Shown here: positions 51,801 through 60,946 of the stretch, piece after piece
Numbering within the stretch: the stretch's first letter is position 1
How the letters are laid out: the number at the start of each line of letters is the position of its first letter
NCBI RefSeq assembly: GCF_025399895.1
Contig: NZ_JAODUA010000002.1
Coordinates: forward strand, 434,001-498,000
Length of the DNA: 64,000 nt
DNA from: Streptomyces sp. ASQP_92
GTDB lineage: Bacteria; Actinomycetota; Actinomycetes; Streptomycetales; Streptomycetaceae
Direction: 5' to 3'
Notes under the pieces: generated by a model
Seen by the model: the letters and a program-made list of their open reading frames with translations, nothing else
Databases searched by the model: none
Told to the model about the DNA's origin: nothing
Made by a program: the position numbers and the translations under genes

Positions 51801-54323
51801 CCGTCCGTACGGGATGGAGGGCAGTCCGGGTGTCACCTCGCCGATGGGGTGCAGGATCGACCAGATCGACGCCTCCGTCGCCCCGCCAAGCGACACGACG
51901 GTCAGGCCCGGCACCTTGGCGCGGATGGAGTCGGGCAGCGACACCGGTATCCAGTCGCCGGACAGCAGGGCCAGGCGCAGCGAGGGCAGCGGCAGCGGCT
52001 CGGTGGTGAGGTACTCGTTGACCATGTGCAGCTGAGCCGGTACGGAGTTCCACAGGGTGACCCCGTGCCGGGCGACGAGGTCGGCCCAGTGCGAGGGGTC
52101 GGCGCGCCGGTCGGGGTCGGGCAGGACCAGGGCGCCGCCCGCGGCCAGGACGCCGAACACGTCGTAGACCGACAGGTCGAACCCGAGGTTGGCCAGGGCC
52201 AGGACCCGGTCGTCCGGGCCGACCGAGAACCGCTCGTTGATGTCGTCGATCGTGTTCACCGCGCCGCGGTGGCTGATCATGACGCCCTTGGGGCTGCCGG
52301 TCGAGCCCGAGGTGTAGATGACGTACGCGAGATCGTCCGGGTCGCGCAGCCGCGCCACCGGGGCCACCGGTGCCTCAGGCAGCGCCCCCACCTCGATGGC
52401 GGTGACGCCCTCGGGCAGCGCGGTGCGCTCCGAACGCACCAGCGCGCAGCCGATCTTGGCGTCCCGGAGCATCCGCTCGCGGCGCGCCTCGGGCTGATGG
52501 GTGTCGATCGGGACGTAGACGGCCCCCGCGAGCAGGACGCCGAGGACGGCCACCACTTGTTCCCAGCTCTTGTCCATCACCACGGCCACCGGATCGCCCG
52601 GCCCGTACCCCGCGTCCTTGAGGGCGGCGGCCACCGCGTGGGCGCGGGCGGCGACCTCGCCATGGCTGAGCACGGTGTCCCCGCAGATCACGGCGGGGCT
52701 CTCGGGGGCGCGGGCGGCGGCCGCGAAGGCGCCCTCGTGCAGCAGCGCGTCGGGCAGCGGGCCCTCGGTGGCGTTGGCGGCGGCGCGTCGCGCCAGCTGC
52801 TCGGGGGGCAGCTCGGTCGGCACCGCGAGGTCCCACACGGCGGGGTCGCTTGCCATGCGCTCGACCAGGGCGCGGAAGGAGGCGAACATGGCGTCCACCA
52901 CGCCGTCCGCGAGCACACCCTCGCGCACGTCCCAGTTGAGCGAGAGCCCGTCGCGGTCCTCCATGACCTGGCAGTCGATCCACACCTGCGGGGTCTGGCT
53001 GATGCCGTGCACCAGACGGCCCTCGGTGTCCTCGGCCGGGGCGGACGCGGCGTCCCCGAGGCCGATCGCACTGGTGAAGACGACCGGCATCAGGGCGGCC
53101 TCCTGCCCGCGCCTGCGGGCGAGCTCGCGCATCACCTCGACGCCGGTGAACAGCCGGTGGTCGAGGTCCTCGAAGAGCCGCCCCAGCAGTCGCGTGCCCC
53201 GCTCGGCGAAGGTGTCGCCCGCCGAGCGGTCGACCTCCAGGAGCTCGACGGAGGTGAAGTCGCCCACCAGAGAGCCGACTTGGGGGTGCAGCGGGAGCCG
53301 GTTGAGCAGCGTGAGGTCGAGGGTGAAACGCCGGCGGTTCGACCACCGGCCGATGACCTCGGCGTACGCGGCGAGCACCGCGCCCGACGGGGTCAGGCCA
53401 CGGGCGGTCGCCGTGTCGCGCAGCGCCCGCCAGCGCGGCCGGGACAGCGCCATGCGACGGCGCGTGAAGCGGGCCGGGCCCTCGGCGGCCGGGGCCTCGC
53501 GCATCGGGAACGCCGGGGCGGGCGGCAGCTCGTCCACGCGGTCCAGCCAATAGGCGCGGTCGCGCTCGTAGCGGCTGCTCCCGCGCAGACCGCGCTCGGC
53601 CAGCAGATAGTCCCGGAAGGTGACCGGCAGCTCGGGCAGGGTGGCGGCCGGGTCCGCGTACAGGGTGCGCAGTTCGTCGAGGAGCAGATTGATCGACACA
53701 TAGTCGGCGATCAGGAAGTCCAGCGAGACATGCAGCAGGGCGTGGTCGGCGAACAGGGTGGCCCGCAGGTCGAACAGCGGCCACACGCCCGCCGGCCTGA
53801 TCTGGTGGTCCATCTCGGCCCGCTGCGCGGCCAGTGCCTCGGCGGCCCGCGCCGGGGTGGCGGAGGCGACATCGGTGACCTCGATGCGGTACGGGGCGAC
53901 CGCCGCCAGCACCCGCTGGGAGCCCTCCTCGTCGACGACGGCCCGCAGCATGTCGTGCCGCTCGACCAGAAGCTGCCAGGCCTTCTCCATCCGGGCCGGG
54001 TCCAGCGTGGTGAAACGCAGCTCCCCGTAGGCGTGGCAGGCGACGCCCCCGTAGGCGAACAGGTCCTTGCGGCCCAGCAGATAGGCCGTCTGGACGTCGG
54101 TGAGCGGGAACGGGGTGTGGCGGTCCTCGGGGTGGTGCACGACCGTCGTGCGCGAGCGCTCCTCGCGCAGGTGGGCGAGCACCTGCTCCTTGTGGGCGCG
54201 CAGGGTCTCGCGGTGTTCGCCGGTCAGCGCGCCCTGCGGGGCGCGGAAGCGCAGCCGTCCCGACTCCTCCCACAACTCGACCCCGGCGGCCTCCAGTTCG
54301 GCCAAGAGCCCGGCGATGTTCAT
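48858..54323 (-). CDS. NRPS, TubC-Cy-A(MT)-PCP-TE, PchF-like
   Basis: 1821 residues, ATGA-overlapped with the first synthetase. Domains: TubC docking (1-55), heterocyclisation Cy (65-510; DFLIADYVS at 202-210 gives the DxxxxD motif), adenylation (525-965) with an embedded SAM methyltransferase (about 985-1370; LLEVGAGVGGVS from 1176), the end of A (1375-1430), PCP (Ser1458 in AGGDSLL) and a thioesterase-like domain (1530-1815). The A-domain code read by hand is D-L-Y-N-L-S-L-I-W, the textbook cysteine code. The TE elbow is VGAHVGG (1602-1608), with His1605 where the nucleophilic Ser should be, though a THFGC His remains. The module should condense and cyclise a Cys ring and methylate it. Confidence 0.95.
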   Translation of the reverse strand: MNIAGLLAELEAAGVELWEESGRLRFRAPQGALTGEHRETLRAHKEQVLAHLREERSRTTVVHHPEDRHTPFPLTDVQTAYLLGRKDLFAYGGVACHAYGELRFTTLDPARMEKAWQLLVERHDMLRAVVDEEGSQRVLAAVAPYRIEVTDVASATPARAAEALAAQRAEMDHQIRPAGVWPLFDLRATLFADHALLHVSLDFLIADYVSINLLLDELRTLYADPAATLPELPVTFRDYLLAERGLRGSSRYERDRAYWLDRVDELPPAPAFPMREAPAAEGPARFTRRRMALSRPRWRALRDTATARGLTPSGAVLAAYAEVIGRWSNRRRFTLDLTLLNRLPLHPQVGSLVGDFTSVELLEVDRSAGDTFAERGTRLLGRLFEDLDHRLFTGVEVMRELARRRGQEAALMPVVFTSAIGLGDAASAPAEDTEGRLVHGISQTPQVWIDCQVMEDRDGLSLNWDVREGVLADGVVDAMFASFRALVERMASDPAVWDLAVPTELPPEQLARRAAANATEGPLPDALLHEGAFAAAARAPESPAVICGDTVLSHGEVAARAHAVAAALKDAGYGPGDPVAVVMDKSWEQVVAVLGVLLAGAVYVPIDTHQPEARRERMLRDAKIGCALVRSERTALPEGVTAIEVGALPEAPVAPVARLRDPDDLAYVIYTSGSTGSPKGVMISHRGAVNTIDDINERFSVGPDDRVLALANLGFDLSVYDVFGVLAAGGALVLPDPDRRADPSHWADLVARHGVTLWNSVPAQLHMVNEYLTTEPLPLPSLRLALLSGDWIPVSLPDSIRAKVPGLTVVSLGGATEASIWSILHPIGEVTPGLPSIPYGRPLTNQRFHVLDAAMEPCPDLVAGELYIAGAGLALGYLGDEERTAERFLTHPRTGERLYRTGDLGRRLPDGEIEFLGRDDRQVKIRGHRIETAEVEAALRSHPAVADCVVLVDGERPWERRLMAFAETARTPAGGAERDGALVAAVTADGEEVRAGVDAEQVVGFARRLDEAALLAMMDVLQNSGLFATDRERHSLDTILGSARVAPKHHRLVRRWLAALEREGYVARSPEDGHYRALRRAEPGAVDEAWQRVDGALPTAQDGSELLSYFRTATAHLPQLLRDEQDPVQLLFPEGRLEIQEAAYTEGFLNSYLNRVATSVVQRIAQEHAPHGTLRLLEVGAGVGGVSVEAVPRLAGSDCSYLFTDVSQFFLNKAAERFADFPWVNYQLFDMNEEYRPQGIEPNSLDVILCGNVMHYSRNASVVLGRMREMLAPGGWLIFIETTRDNYQILTSMEFLFDATAGDFEDVRKGADQTFVTRDQWLELIEGADGETVVCLPGTDDPLSTIGMHVFAVRFKRDRVAANAADVLDHVAERLPEEMVPAHLQLVDALPLTDNGKTDRRALASWLLPRGAVEQRAPGGDLVPLSDLEQRVRAAWCTVLGTGTVGRDETFYEAGGDSLLAAQVVGVLREEVAEAKHTFFDELLREVLNGASVARLAALLSTGGIEGEPLSGRQGAAPAPGALLGGGDDEWVWATCSEGFGTAERYAALCAPLEESGPLLDLSANHPLTDYTEVSPSVLIERVAHDRARTLRATGHSRFRLVGAHVGGVLAAETARLLAEGGAEVDLTVISSYPLPAVVEDDAFAEYLFAVGAGLDPVTLGMPDDTLVGPALAHLLAATPGRVPQGAPSQLGGAHREFADAFARYAARPAQERTELLAAALATDPDTLRPRIAAGRALADAAAGHRPEPYTGDLTLVVHTEEIALWPTLRADMTAWWSDGCLGEVRRLDAPGTHFGCLAPDRAARIAALLADARTEKENHA

Positions 54324-57300
54324 AGGGTTCCCTCTTCCATGGCGGTCGGGGCGGTCGTGTCGCATTGCTCCTGGACGAGCGCGGCGAGCGCGCTCACGGT
54401 GGGCGCGGCAAAGAACTGACGCAGCGTCAGCCGAAGTCCGGTGGCGCGGTGGAGCTCCTCGGTGGCCCGGGTCGCGGTGAGGCTGTCCCCGCCGAGCAGG
54501 AAGAAGCTCTCGCCGCGGCCGACCCGTTCGGTCTCCAGAACCGCGCCGAAGACGGCGGCGACCACCTGCTCCCACTCTCCCCGGGGCGGCTCGTCGAGGT
54601 CCGGCCCGGCTCCCGCGCCGGCGGCGAGTTCGCCGAGTGCGGCACGGTCCACCTTGCCGTTGGCGGTGAGCGGCAGCCGCTCCACGGCCTCGATGCGGTC
54701 CGGGACCATGTAGGCCGGCAGCCGCTCGGCGAGCTGATCGCGCAGCACGTCGGCGTCGGGGGCGATCGCGGTCCTCGACACGACGAAGGCGACGATGTGG
54801 TGGCGCGGGCGCACCCCGGCCGTCAGCGCGACCGCGCGGGCCACACCGGGGAGCGAGCCGAGCGCCGCCTCGATCTCACCCAGCTCGATGCGATGCCCAC
54901 CCACCTTGACCTGGTGGTCCTCGCGGCCCAGGAATTCGAGCACCGCGCCCGGCCGGTAGCGGCCGAGGTCCCCGGTGCGGTACCAGCGCTCCCCGCCGTG
55001 CATGACGAACCGCTCGGCGGTGCGCGCCGCGTCCCCCCGGTAGCCGGCGGCCACTCCGGCGCCGCCGATCCACAGCTCGCCGGGCACCCAGTCGGGACGG
55101 TCCCGCCCGAGCGCGTCGGCCACGCGGTAGCGCTGGCCCCGCAGCGGAGTGCCGTACGGGATGGACGGCCAGCCGGGCAGCAGGTGCTCCACCACGTGGA
55201 AGTTGGACCAGATCGCGGCTTCGGTGGCGCCGCCGAGCGCGACCAGCCGGCAGCCCGGCGCCCGCTCGGCGAGCCGGCCCGGCAGATCGAGGCCGACCCA
55301 GTCGCCGGAGACCAGCGCCAGGCGCAGACTGTCGAGCGGGGGCCCGTCGGCGCCGGCCACCAGCAGCATGTCGAGCAGCGCGGGCACCGTGTTCCACAGC
55401 GTCACCCCATGGGCGCGGACGGAACCCAGCCAGGCGTGCGGCTCGCGCCGGTCCTCCTCGGCGACCAGAACGAGGGCGCCGCCCGCCGACAGCGGCCCGA
55501 AGACGTCGTAGACGGACAGGTCGAAGTCGAGGGCGGAGAGCGCCAGAACCCGGTCGTCGGGGCCCACGGCGAACCGTTCGCCGATGTCCTCGACGGTGTT
55601 GGCGGCGGCCCGGTGCGTGATCTCGACCCCCTTGGGCTCACCCGTGGAACCCGAGGTGAAGATGGTGTACGCGAGCTCCTCGTCGGACACCTCGACGGGC
55701 CGCTCCAGCGGCTCGGCACCGAACGCGTCCGCCACATCGACCCGTTGGACCTCGCGCGGCCAGTCGCCGCCCGTGCCGGATGTCAGGGCCACCGTGGCTC
55801 CGGCCCCGGCGAGGATGCGGGCCCGGCGGGCGGCCGGCTGGTCCACGCCCACCGGCACATAGGCGGCCCCGGCGGCCAGCACGCCGAGCACCGCGGCGAT
55901 CTGGTCGGGGCCCTTGGGCACCACCACGGCGACCAGGTCCGACGGCCGCACTCCGGCGGCCCGCAGCGCCCCGGCGACGGCCAGCGCCCGGCTCGCCAGG
56001 GACGCGTAGTCCAGCCGCCCCGACTCGCCCCACAGCAGGGCGGCACGCTCCGGTTCGCTGCACGCCCGCTCGAAGAACGCCCCGTGCAGAAGGCCGCCCT
56101 TCGTCACGCTTCCGGTCGCGTTGGCGGCGGCACGGGCCTCGCGCTGCGCGGCCGGCAGCGGCACGGCGACCTCGGCCGCCCAGTCCGCCCCGGCGAGGGT
56201 GTGCAGCAGACCCTCGTACGCGGCGAACATGTCGGCCACGACCCCGTCGGGGAAGAGCTCCTCCACCACGTCCCAGTTGATGGCGAGACCCCGGCCGCGC
56301 TCGACGACCTGGCAGTCGAGCCAGACCTGGGGCGTCTGGGACAGGCCGTGGACCTGCTCCCCGAACGGCATGGTGAGATCGGCGAGCCGGTCGGAGACGC
56401 CGAGGGTGCTGGTGAAGACGACCGGCATCGGGGAGTCCATCACCCCGTCGCGCAGGGCGAGTTCACGCAGCACCCAGAGCGCGGAGACCGAACTGTGCTG
56501 GAGGCCCTCCCAGATCTGCTCCTGGAAGCGGCGGACGCCCGACGCCCAGCCCTCACCCGCGCGCGGCCGGTGCCCGACCAGGAGCAGCGAGGTGAAGTCG
56601 CCGACGATGTCGTTGATGTCGGGGTGCACCTCCCGCCGGTCGAAGAGCGTCAGGTTCAGGGTGACGCCGGGATGCGTGCTCCACGCGGCGAGCACGTCGG
56701 CGAAGGCCGTGGCGAGCAGCGCGGACGGGGTGAGGCCGACGTCCCGGCCGCGCGCGGTCAGCCCCGACCAGGTGGCGGCGTCCAGCAGGAACTCGCGCCG
56801 GGCGAACCGGGGCGAGGTCACGTGCGCGGGGTCGACGGCCAGCGGCAGCGCGGGCGCGGGCGGCAGCTCCTCCAACCGGGCCCGCCAGTACGCCCGGTCC
56901 GCCACGAGATCGTCCTCGGCCGGGCCGGCCTGAAGGACATAGTCCCGGAACGAGACGCCCAGCGGCGGGAGTTGGGTGTCCGGGGCGCGGTAGAGGGTGG
57001 CCAGCTCCCAGAACAGGGTCATGATGCTCAGGGCGTCGAGCACGATGTAGTCGAAGCCGAAGGCGATCCTGGCGCGGCCGGAGCCGTAGCGGGTCGCGGC
57101 GATGTCGAACAGCGGCCAGCGGCCGACGTCGAAGACCCGGTGGTCCATGGCGGCGCGCTGCCCGTCCAGGGCCTCCTGTTCGTGGCCCGGGGCCGCGTCG
57201 GTGACGGTGAGGCGGAAGCGGGGCACACGCGGCAGGATCTTCTGGTTGCCGTCGTCGTCGAAGACGGCCCGCATCATCTCGTGCCGCTCGACGAGCCGGT

Positions 57301-60300
57301 TCCAGACGTCCTCAAGCAGCGCGAGGTCCACGTCCTGGCCGTCGAACTCCCAGTACCAGTACGATCCGACGCCGCCCAGCGTGAAGTCCGAGCCGCGCCC
57401 CAGCCAGTACGCGCGCTGCACATCGGTGGCGGGGAACGGCTCGCCGCGCCGCTGCGGGTCCGCGACGACCGTGGGCAGCGTGGTCGGGCGGCCCGGGGTG
57501 AGCCCGGCGGCGAAGTCCCGCAGAGTCGGCGCGGTGAACAGCCTCCCGAGGTCGGCGCCGTGCAGGCCCTCGGCCCTGAGCCGGTTGAGGAGCCGGGTGG
57601 CGAGCAGGCTGTCCCCGCCCAGCGCGAAGAAGTCGTCGGTGCGCCCGACCCGCTCGGCGCCGAGCAACTCCTCCCACAGGGCCGCGACGGCCCTCTCCAC
57701 GGGCCCCTGCGCAGGTGTGTGCGCGGCGCCCGCCCGGGGGGCCGCGGACAGCAGCTCCGTCAGCGCGGCCCGGTCGACCTTGCCGTTGGCGTTCAGGGGC
57801 AGGGCCGCCAGGGCGGTCAGCCGGTCGGGGATCATGGGGGCGGGCAGGAGAGCCGCCAGATGGTCGCGCAGCGCCTCGGCCCACGGCCCCTCGCTCTCCT
57901 GCCCGGCCGTGTCCGTACCGGGTTCGAGGTCCTCCGCGCCGGTGCGGAGCACCACCGCGGCGGCGAGCCGGCGCGGCTCGTCCCCGACGGGCACCACGGC
58001 GGCAGCCGTCACCCCGGGGTGCGCCACGAGGGCGGCCTCGATCTCGCCGGGTTCGATGCGGTGGCCCCGGATCTTCACCTGGAAGTCGGACCGGCCCAGG
58101 AACTCGACGGTGCCGTCCGGCCAGTAGCGGGCCAGATCGCCGGTGCGGTACCAGCGCGTGCCCTGGTACGTCACGAACCGGTCGGCGGTGCGCTCCGGGT
58201 CGCCCCGGTATCCCCGCGCCACCGACGCCCCGCCGATCCACAGCTCACCGGGCACCCAGTCGGGCCGGTCCCGGCCCTGGGGATCGACCACCCGGCACCG
58301 CTGGTTGGCGAGCGGTACCCCATAGGGCACGCAACTCCCTTGTTCCTGCTGCCCGTTGACCTCGTACACGGTGGAGTGGATCGCGGTCTCCGTGGTGCCG
58401 CCGAGCCCGGCGAAGCGCAACCCGGGGAAGACGTCCGCCGCCGCTTCGGCCAGCGCGAAGGGCACCCGGTCGCCGCCCAGCATCGCCAGGCGCAGCGAGG
58501 GCGCGCCGCCCTCCGCCCGGGCCGCCTCCAGGAGCATTGCGAACAGGGTGGGCACACAGTTGACGACGGTGACCTCGTGCTCCCGCACCAGCGCGAGCCA
58601 GGCGTGCGCGTCGCGCCGCTCGGCCTCGGTCACACAGACCACCGCGCCACCCGCCGACAGGGGTCCGAAGATGTCGTAGACGGACAGGTCGAAGTCGAGC
58701 GCGGACACGGCCAGCGTCCGGTCGCGCGGCCCGACCGCGAAGTGCTCGCCGAGCGCGGCGACGGTGTTGCGGGCCGCCCGGTGCGAGACCACGACGCCCT
58801 TGGGAAGGCCGGTGGAGCCCGAGGTGTAGATCAGATAGGCGGGCTCGTCGGTGGCGGGGACGGCGGGCGCGGCGAGCGGGTGCGCCGAGCGGGACTCGGT
58901 GAGCATGGCGGCGGTGACCTGGAAGCGGGCGCCGCTGGAGGCCCGGATGCGTGCCACGCGCTCGGCGGGCTGGTTCACCCCGACGGGCACATGGACGCCG
59001 CCCGCCGCGAGCACCCCGAGGGTGGCGACGATCTGGTCGGGCCCCTTGGGCAGGGTGACCAGGACCGTATCGCCCGGGGTGAGACCCCGCTCGCGCAGCC
59101 GCCCCGCCAGCCGCAGGGCCCGCTCGGCGACCTCGCCGTAGCCCAGCCGGCCGCCGCGCCACAGCAGCGCGGGACGCCCGGGATCGGTGGCGGCCGTCGC
59201 GAAGAACGCGCTGTGCAGCGGCGCGTCGGCGAGGGGGCGGGTGGTCGCGTTCACGCGCTCGCGTACCTGGAGCCGGCGTGCGGGGAGCAGCTCCGGCAGC
59301 GGGCCGTCCCAGTCGGCGCCGGGCGCGGTCAGCCGGGACACCAGGGTGCGAAAGGCCCCGAACATGTCCTCCACGGCGCCCTCGGGGAAGAGCGCGTCCA
59401 CCGACTCCCAGTTCAGCCGGATCCCGTCGGCCTCCTCGACGACCTGAAGGTCCATCCACACCTGCGGGGTCTGCGAACTCATCCAGGCGGGCTCGCCCAG
59501 GACGCCCCGGACGTCGGGGCCGAACAGCTCGCCCATGCTGAGCGCGCTGGTGAAGACGACCGGCGCGAGCGCCGCGCCCCGCCGGGTCCGGGCCAGATCG
59601 CGCAGCACCTCGGTGCCGGGGTAGTCGCCGTGCGCGGCGGCCTCCCGGAATCCGGCCTGCACCTGACGGGCCCGCTCGGCGAAGGAGTTCCCCTGCCGGG
59701 CCTCGACGGTCAACAGCAGCAGACCGGTGAAGTCGCCCACCAGATACGGCACTTCGGGGTGGACCGGCGCGCGGTCGAAGAGCGGAAGGTTGAGCAGGAA
59801 GCGCTCCTCGGCGCTCCACAGGGACAGCACATCGGCGTAACAGGCCGCGAGCGCCATGGAGGCGCTGACGCCATGGGCGCGCGCCAGGGCCAGGAGCCGG
59901 CCCCGCTCGGCCGCGCCGAGCAGATGGCTGCGCCTCGTCGTGCGCGGTGCGCGGACCCGCTCCGGGGCGGTGGTCAGCGGCAGTTGGGGCCCCGATGGCA
60001 GCGTGGCGAGATGCTCCGTCCAGTAGGCGCGATCCCGCTCACGCCCCTCGGCGGGGTGCGCGGTGCGCTCGGCGAGGTAGCGGCGGTAGCTGTAGGCGGG
60101 CGGCGCGGGACGCTCGTCCGGGCGGTCGTAGTGGCGTGCCAGGTCGGCGACGACGATGCGGAAGCTCATCGCGTCGCACACCAGCATGTCGATGTCCACG
60201 TGGAGCCGGCCCGTGCCGCCGGGGAGCAGGGTGAGCCGTACGTCGAGCACCTGCCCGCGCGCGGCGTCCATCCGCTGATGCGACAACCGCTCGCGCAGCC

Positions 60301-60928
60301 GCGCCAGTTCGGCCTCCGCCTCCGCGGCGGGCCGGGAGCGCAGATCGTGTACGGCGGCGAGTCCGCTGGGTGTCTCGCCGATGCGCTGGGTGCCGTCGTC
60401 GAGGAAGCGGGCCCGCAGCATGGCGTGCCGGCCGGTCAGGGCGCGCAGCGCCGCGTCCAGGCGCCCGGGATCCAGGGCCGGACCGTCGAACTCGAAGTAG
60501 AAGTGGCTGCCGCTGCCCAGCGGCTGCCCTTCGGAGCGGCCGATCCAGTACGCGTACTGCATGGGCGCCAGCGGGAAGGGATCCGTCTCGGCGGTGTCCG
60601 CGTCTCCGGTGCCGTACGGGTCCTGCCCCAACGCCCCGCCGTCCGGAGCCACTTCGAACCCCCGGCCGCCCGGGTCCTGCGGCCCTGAGCCCTCCCCTCC
60701 GCCCTCCCGTCCGCTCGCCAGCGCCCACCAGTCGCGCAGCCGGGGCCGCTCGATGAGCTCGCCGAACGTGACGGCGACGCCGTCCCTGCGCCAGAGCCCG
60801 GCGAGCCGCATGACACCCATCGAGTCCAGGCCCCGGGCCACCAGGTCGTCGTCGTCCAGGACGGACGCGACGGGCTCCTCCAGCAGGTCCGCGACGGCCC
60901 TGCGCATGTCATCGAGCGAAATTCCCAT
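54320..60928 (-). CDS. NRPS, ArCP-Cy-A-PCP-Cy-A-PCP, PchE-like
   Basis: 2202 residues from the ATG at 60928. An aryl-carrier-like domain (1-70, Ser36 in GLDSM) starts the protein. Next come Cy1 (115-560; DMLVCDAMS at 247-255), A1 (570-1060; YTSGSTGLPKG), PCP1 (Ser1107), Cy2 (1160-1610; DYIVLDALS at 1292-1300), A2 (1620-2110; FTSGSTGEPKG) and PCP2 (Ser2149). Hand-read codes are A1 D-L-Y-N-M-G-L-I-H, close to the threonine code DFWNIGMVH, and A2 D-L-Y-N-L-S-L-I-W (cysteine). It would join an aryl acid to Thr and then Cys, cyclising both to a methyloxazoline and a thiazoline. The aryl-AMP ligase that charges the ArCP is not in the window. Confidence 0.95.
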   Translation of the reverse strand: MGISLDDMRRAVADLLEEPVASVLDDDDLVARGLDSMGVMRLAGLWRRDGVAVTFGELIERPRLRDWWALASGREGGGEGSGPQDPGGRGFEVAPDGGALGQDPYGTGDADTAETDPFPLAPMQYAYWIGRSEGQPLGSGSHFYFEFDGPALDPGRLDAALRALTGRHAMLRARFLDDGTQRIGETPSGLAAVHDLRSRPAAEAEAELARLRERLSHQRMDAARGQVLDVRLTLLPGGTGRLHVDIDMLVCDAMSFRIVVADLARHYDRPDERPAPPAYSYRRYLAERTAHPAEGRERDRAYWTEHLATLPSGPQLPLTTAPERVRAPRTTRRSHLLGAAERGRLLALARAHGVSASMALAACYADVLSLWSAEERFLLNLPLFDRAPVHPEVPYLVGDFTGLLLLTVEARQGNSFAERARQVQAGFREAAAHGDYPGTEVLRDLARTRRGAALAPVVFTSALSMGELFGPDVRGVLGEPAWMSSQTPQVWMDLQVVEEADGIRLNWESVDALFPEGAVEDMFGAFRTLVSRLTAPGADWDGPLPELLPARRLQVRERVNATTRPLADAPLHSAFFATAATDPGRPALLWRGGRLGYGEVAERALRLAGRLRERGLTPGDTVLVTLPKGPDQIVATLGVLAAGGVHVPVGVNQPAERVARIRASSGARFQVTAAMLTESRSAHPLAAPAVPATDEPAYLIYTSGSTGLPKGVVVSHRAARNTVAALGEHFAVGPRDRTLAVSALDFDLSVYDIFGPLSAGGAVVCVTEAERRDAHAWLALVREHEVTVVNCVPTLFAMLLEAARAEGGAPSLRLAMLGGDRVPFALAEAAADVFPGLRFAGLGGTTETAIHSTVYEVNGQQEQGSCVPYGVPLANQRCRVVDPQGRDRPDWVPGELWIGGASVARGYRGDPERTADRFVTYQGTRWYRTGDLARYWPDGTVEFLGRSDFQVKIRGHRIEPGEIEAALVAHPGVTAAAVVPVGDEPRRLAAAVVLRTGAEDLEPGTDTAGQESEGPWAEALRDHLAALLPAPMIPDRLTALAALPLNANGKVDRAALTELLSAAPRAGAAHTPAQGPVERAVAALWEELLGAERVGRTDDFFALGGDSLLATRLLNRLRAEGLHGADLGRLFTAPTLRDFAAGLTPGRPTTLPTVVADPQRRGEPFPATDVQRAYWLGRGSDFTLGGVGSYWYWEFDGQDVDLALLEDVWNRLVERHEMMRAVFDDDGNQKILPRVPRFRLTVTDAAPGHEQEALDGQRAAMDHRVFDVGRWPLFDIAATRYGSGRARIAFGFDYIVLDALSIMTLFWELATLYRAPDTQLPPLGVSFRDYVLQAGPAEDDLVADRAYWRARLEELPPAPALPLAVDPAHVTSPRFARREFLLDAATWSGLTARGRDVGLTPSALLATAFADVLAAWSTHPGVTLNLTLFDRREVHPDINDIVGDFTSLLLVGHRPRAGEGWASGVRRFQEQIWEGLQHSSVSALWVLRELALRDGVMDSPMPVVFTSTLGVSDRLADLTMPFGEQVHGLSQTPQVWLDCQVVERGRGLAINWDVVEELFPDGVVADMFAAYEGLLHTLAGADWAAEVAVPLPAAQREARAAANATGSVTKGGLLHGAFFERACSEPERAALLWGESGRLDYASLASRALAVAGALRAAGVRPSDLVAVVVPKGPDQIAAVLGVLAAGAAYVPVGVDQPAARRARILAGAGATVALTSGTGGDWPREVQRVDVADAFGAEPLERPVEVSDEELAYTIFTSGSTGEPKGVEITHRAAANTVEDIGERFAVGPDDRVLALSALDFDLSVYDVFGPLSAGGALVLVAEEDRREPHAWLGSVRAHGVTLWNTVPALLDMLLVAGADGPPLDSLRLALVSGDWVGLDLPGRLAERAPGCRLVALGGATEAAIWSNFHVVEHLLPGWPSIPYGTPLRGQRYRVADALGRDRPDWVPGELWIGGAGVAAGYRGDAARTAERFVMHGGERWYRTGDLGRYRPGAVLEFLGREDHQVKVGGHRIELGEIEAALGSLPGVARAVALTAGVRPRHHIVAFVVSRTAIAPDADVLRDQLAERLPAYMVPDRIEAVERLPLTANGKVDRAALGELAAGAGAGPDLDEPPRGEWEQVVAAVFGAVLETERVGRGESFFLLGGDSLTATRATEELHRATGLRLTLRQFFAAPTVSALAALVQEQCDTTAPTAMEEGTL

Positions 60929-60946
60929 GGGTGCCCCCGAGGGTGG

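Noticed and set aside
51174..60688. Very long rightward open frames opposite the NRPS genes (1081 and 2107 codons)
   Set aside because: They are antisense shadows created by the GC-rich third positions of the leftward NRPS genes; their translations are low-complexity Arg/Gly/Val/Gln-rich and carry no domain motif.
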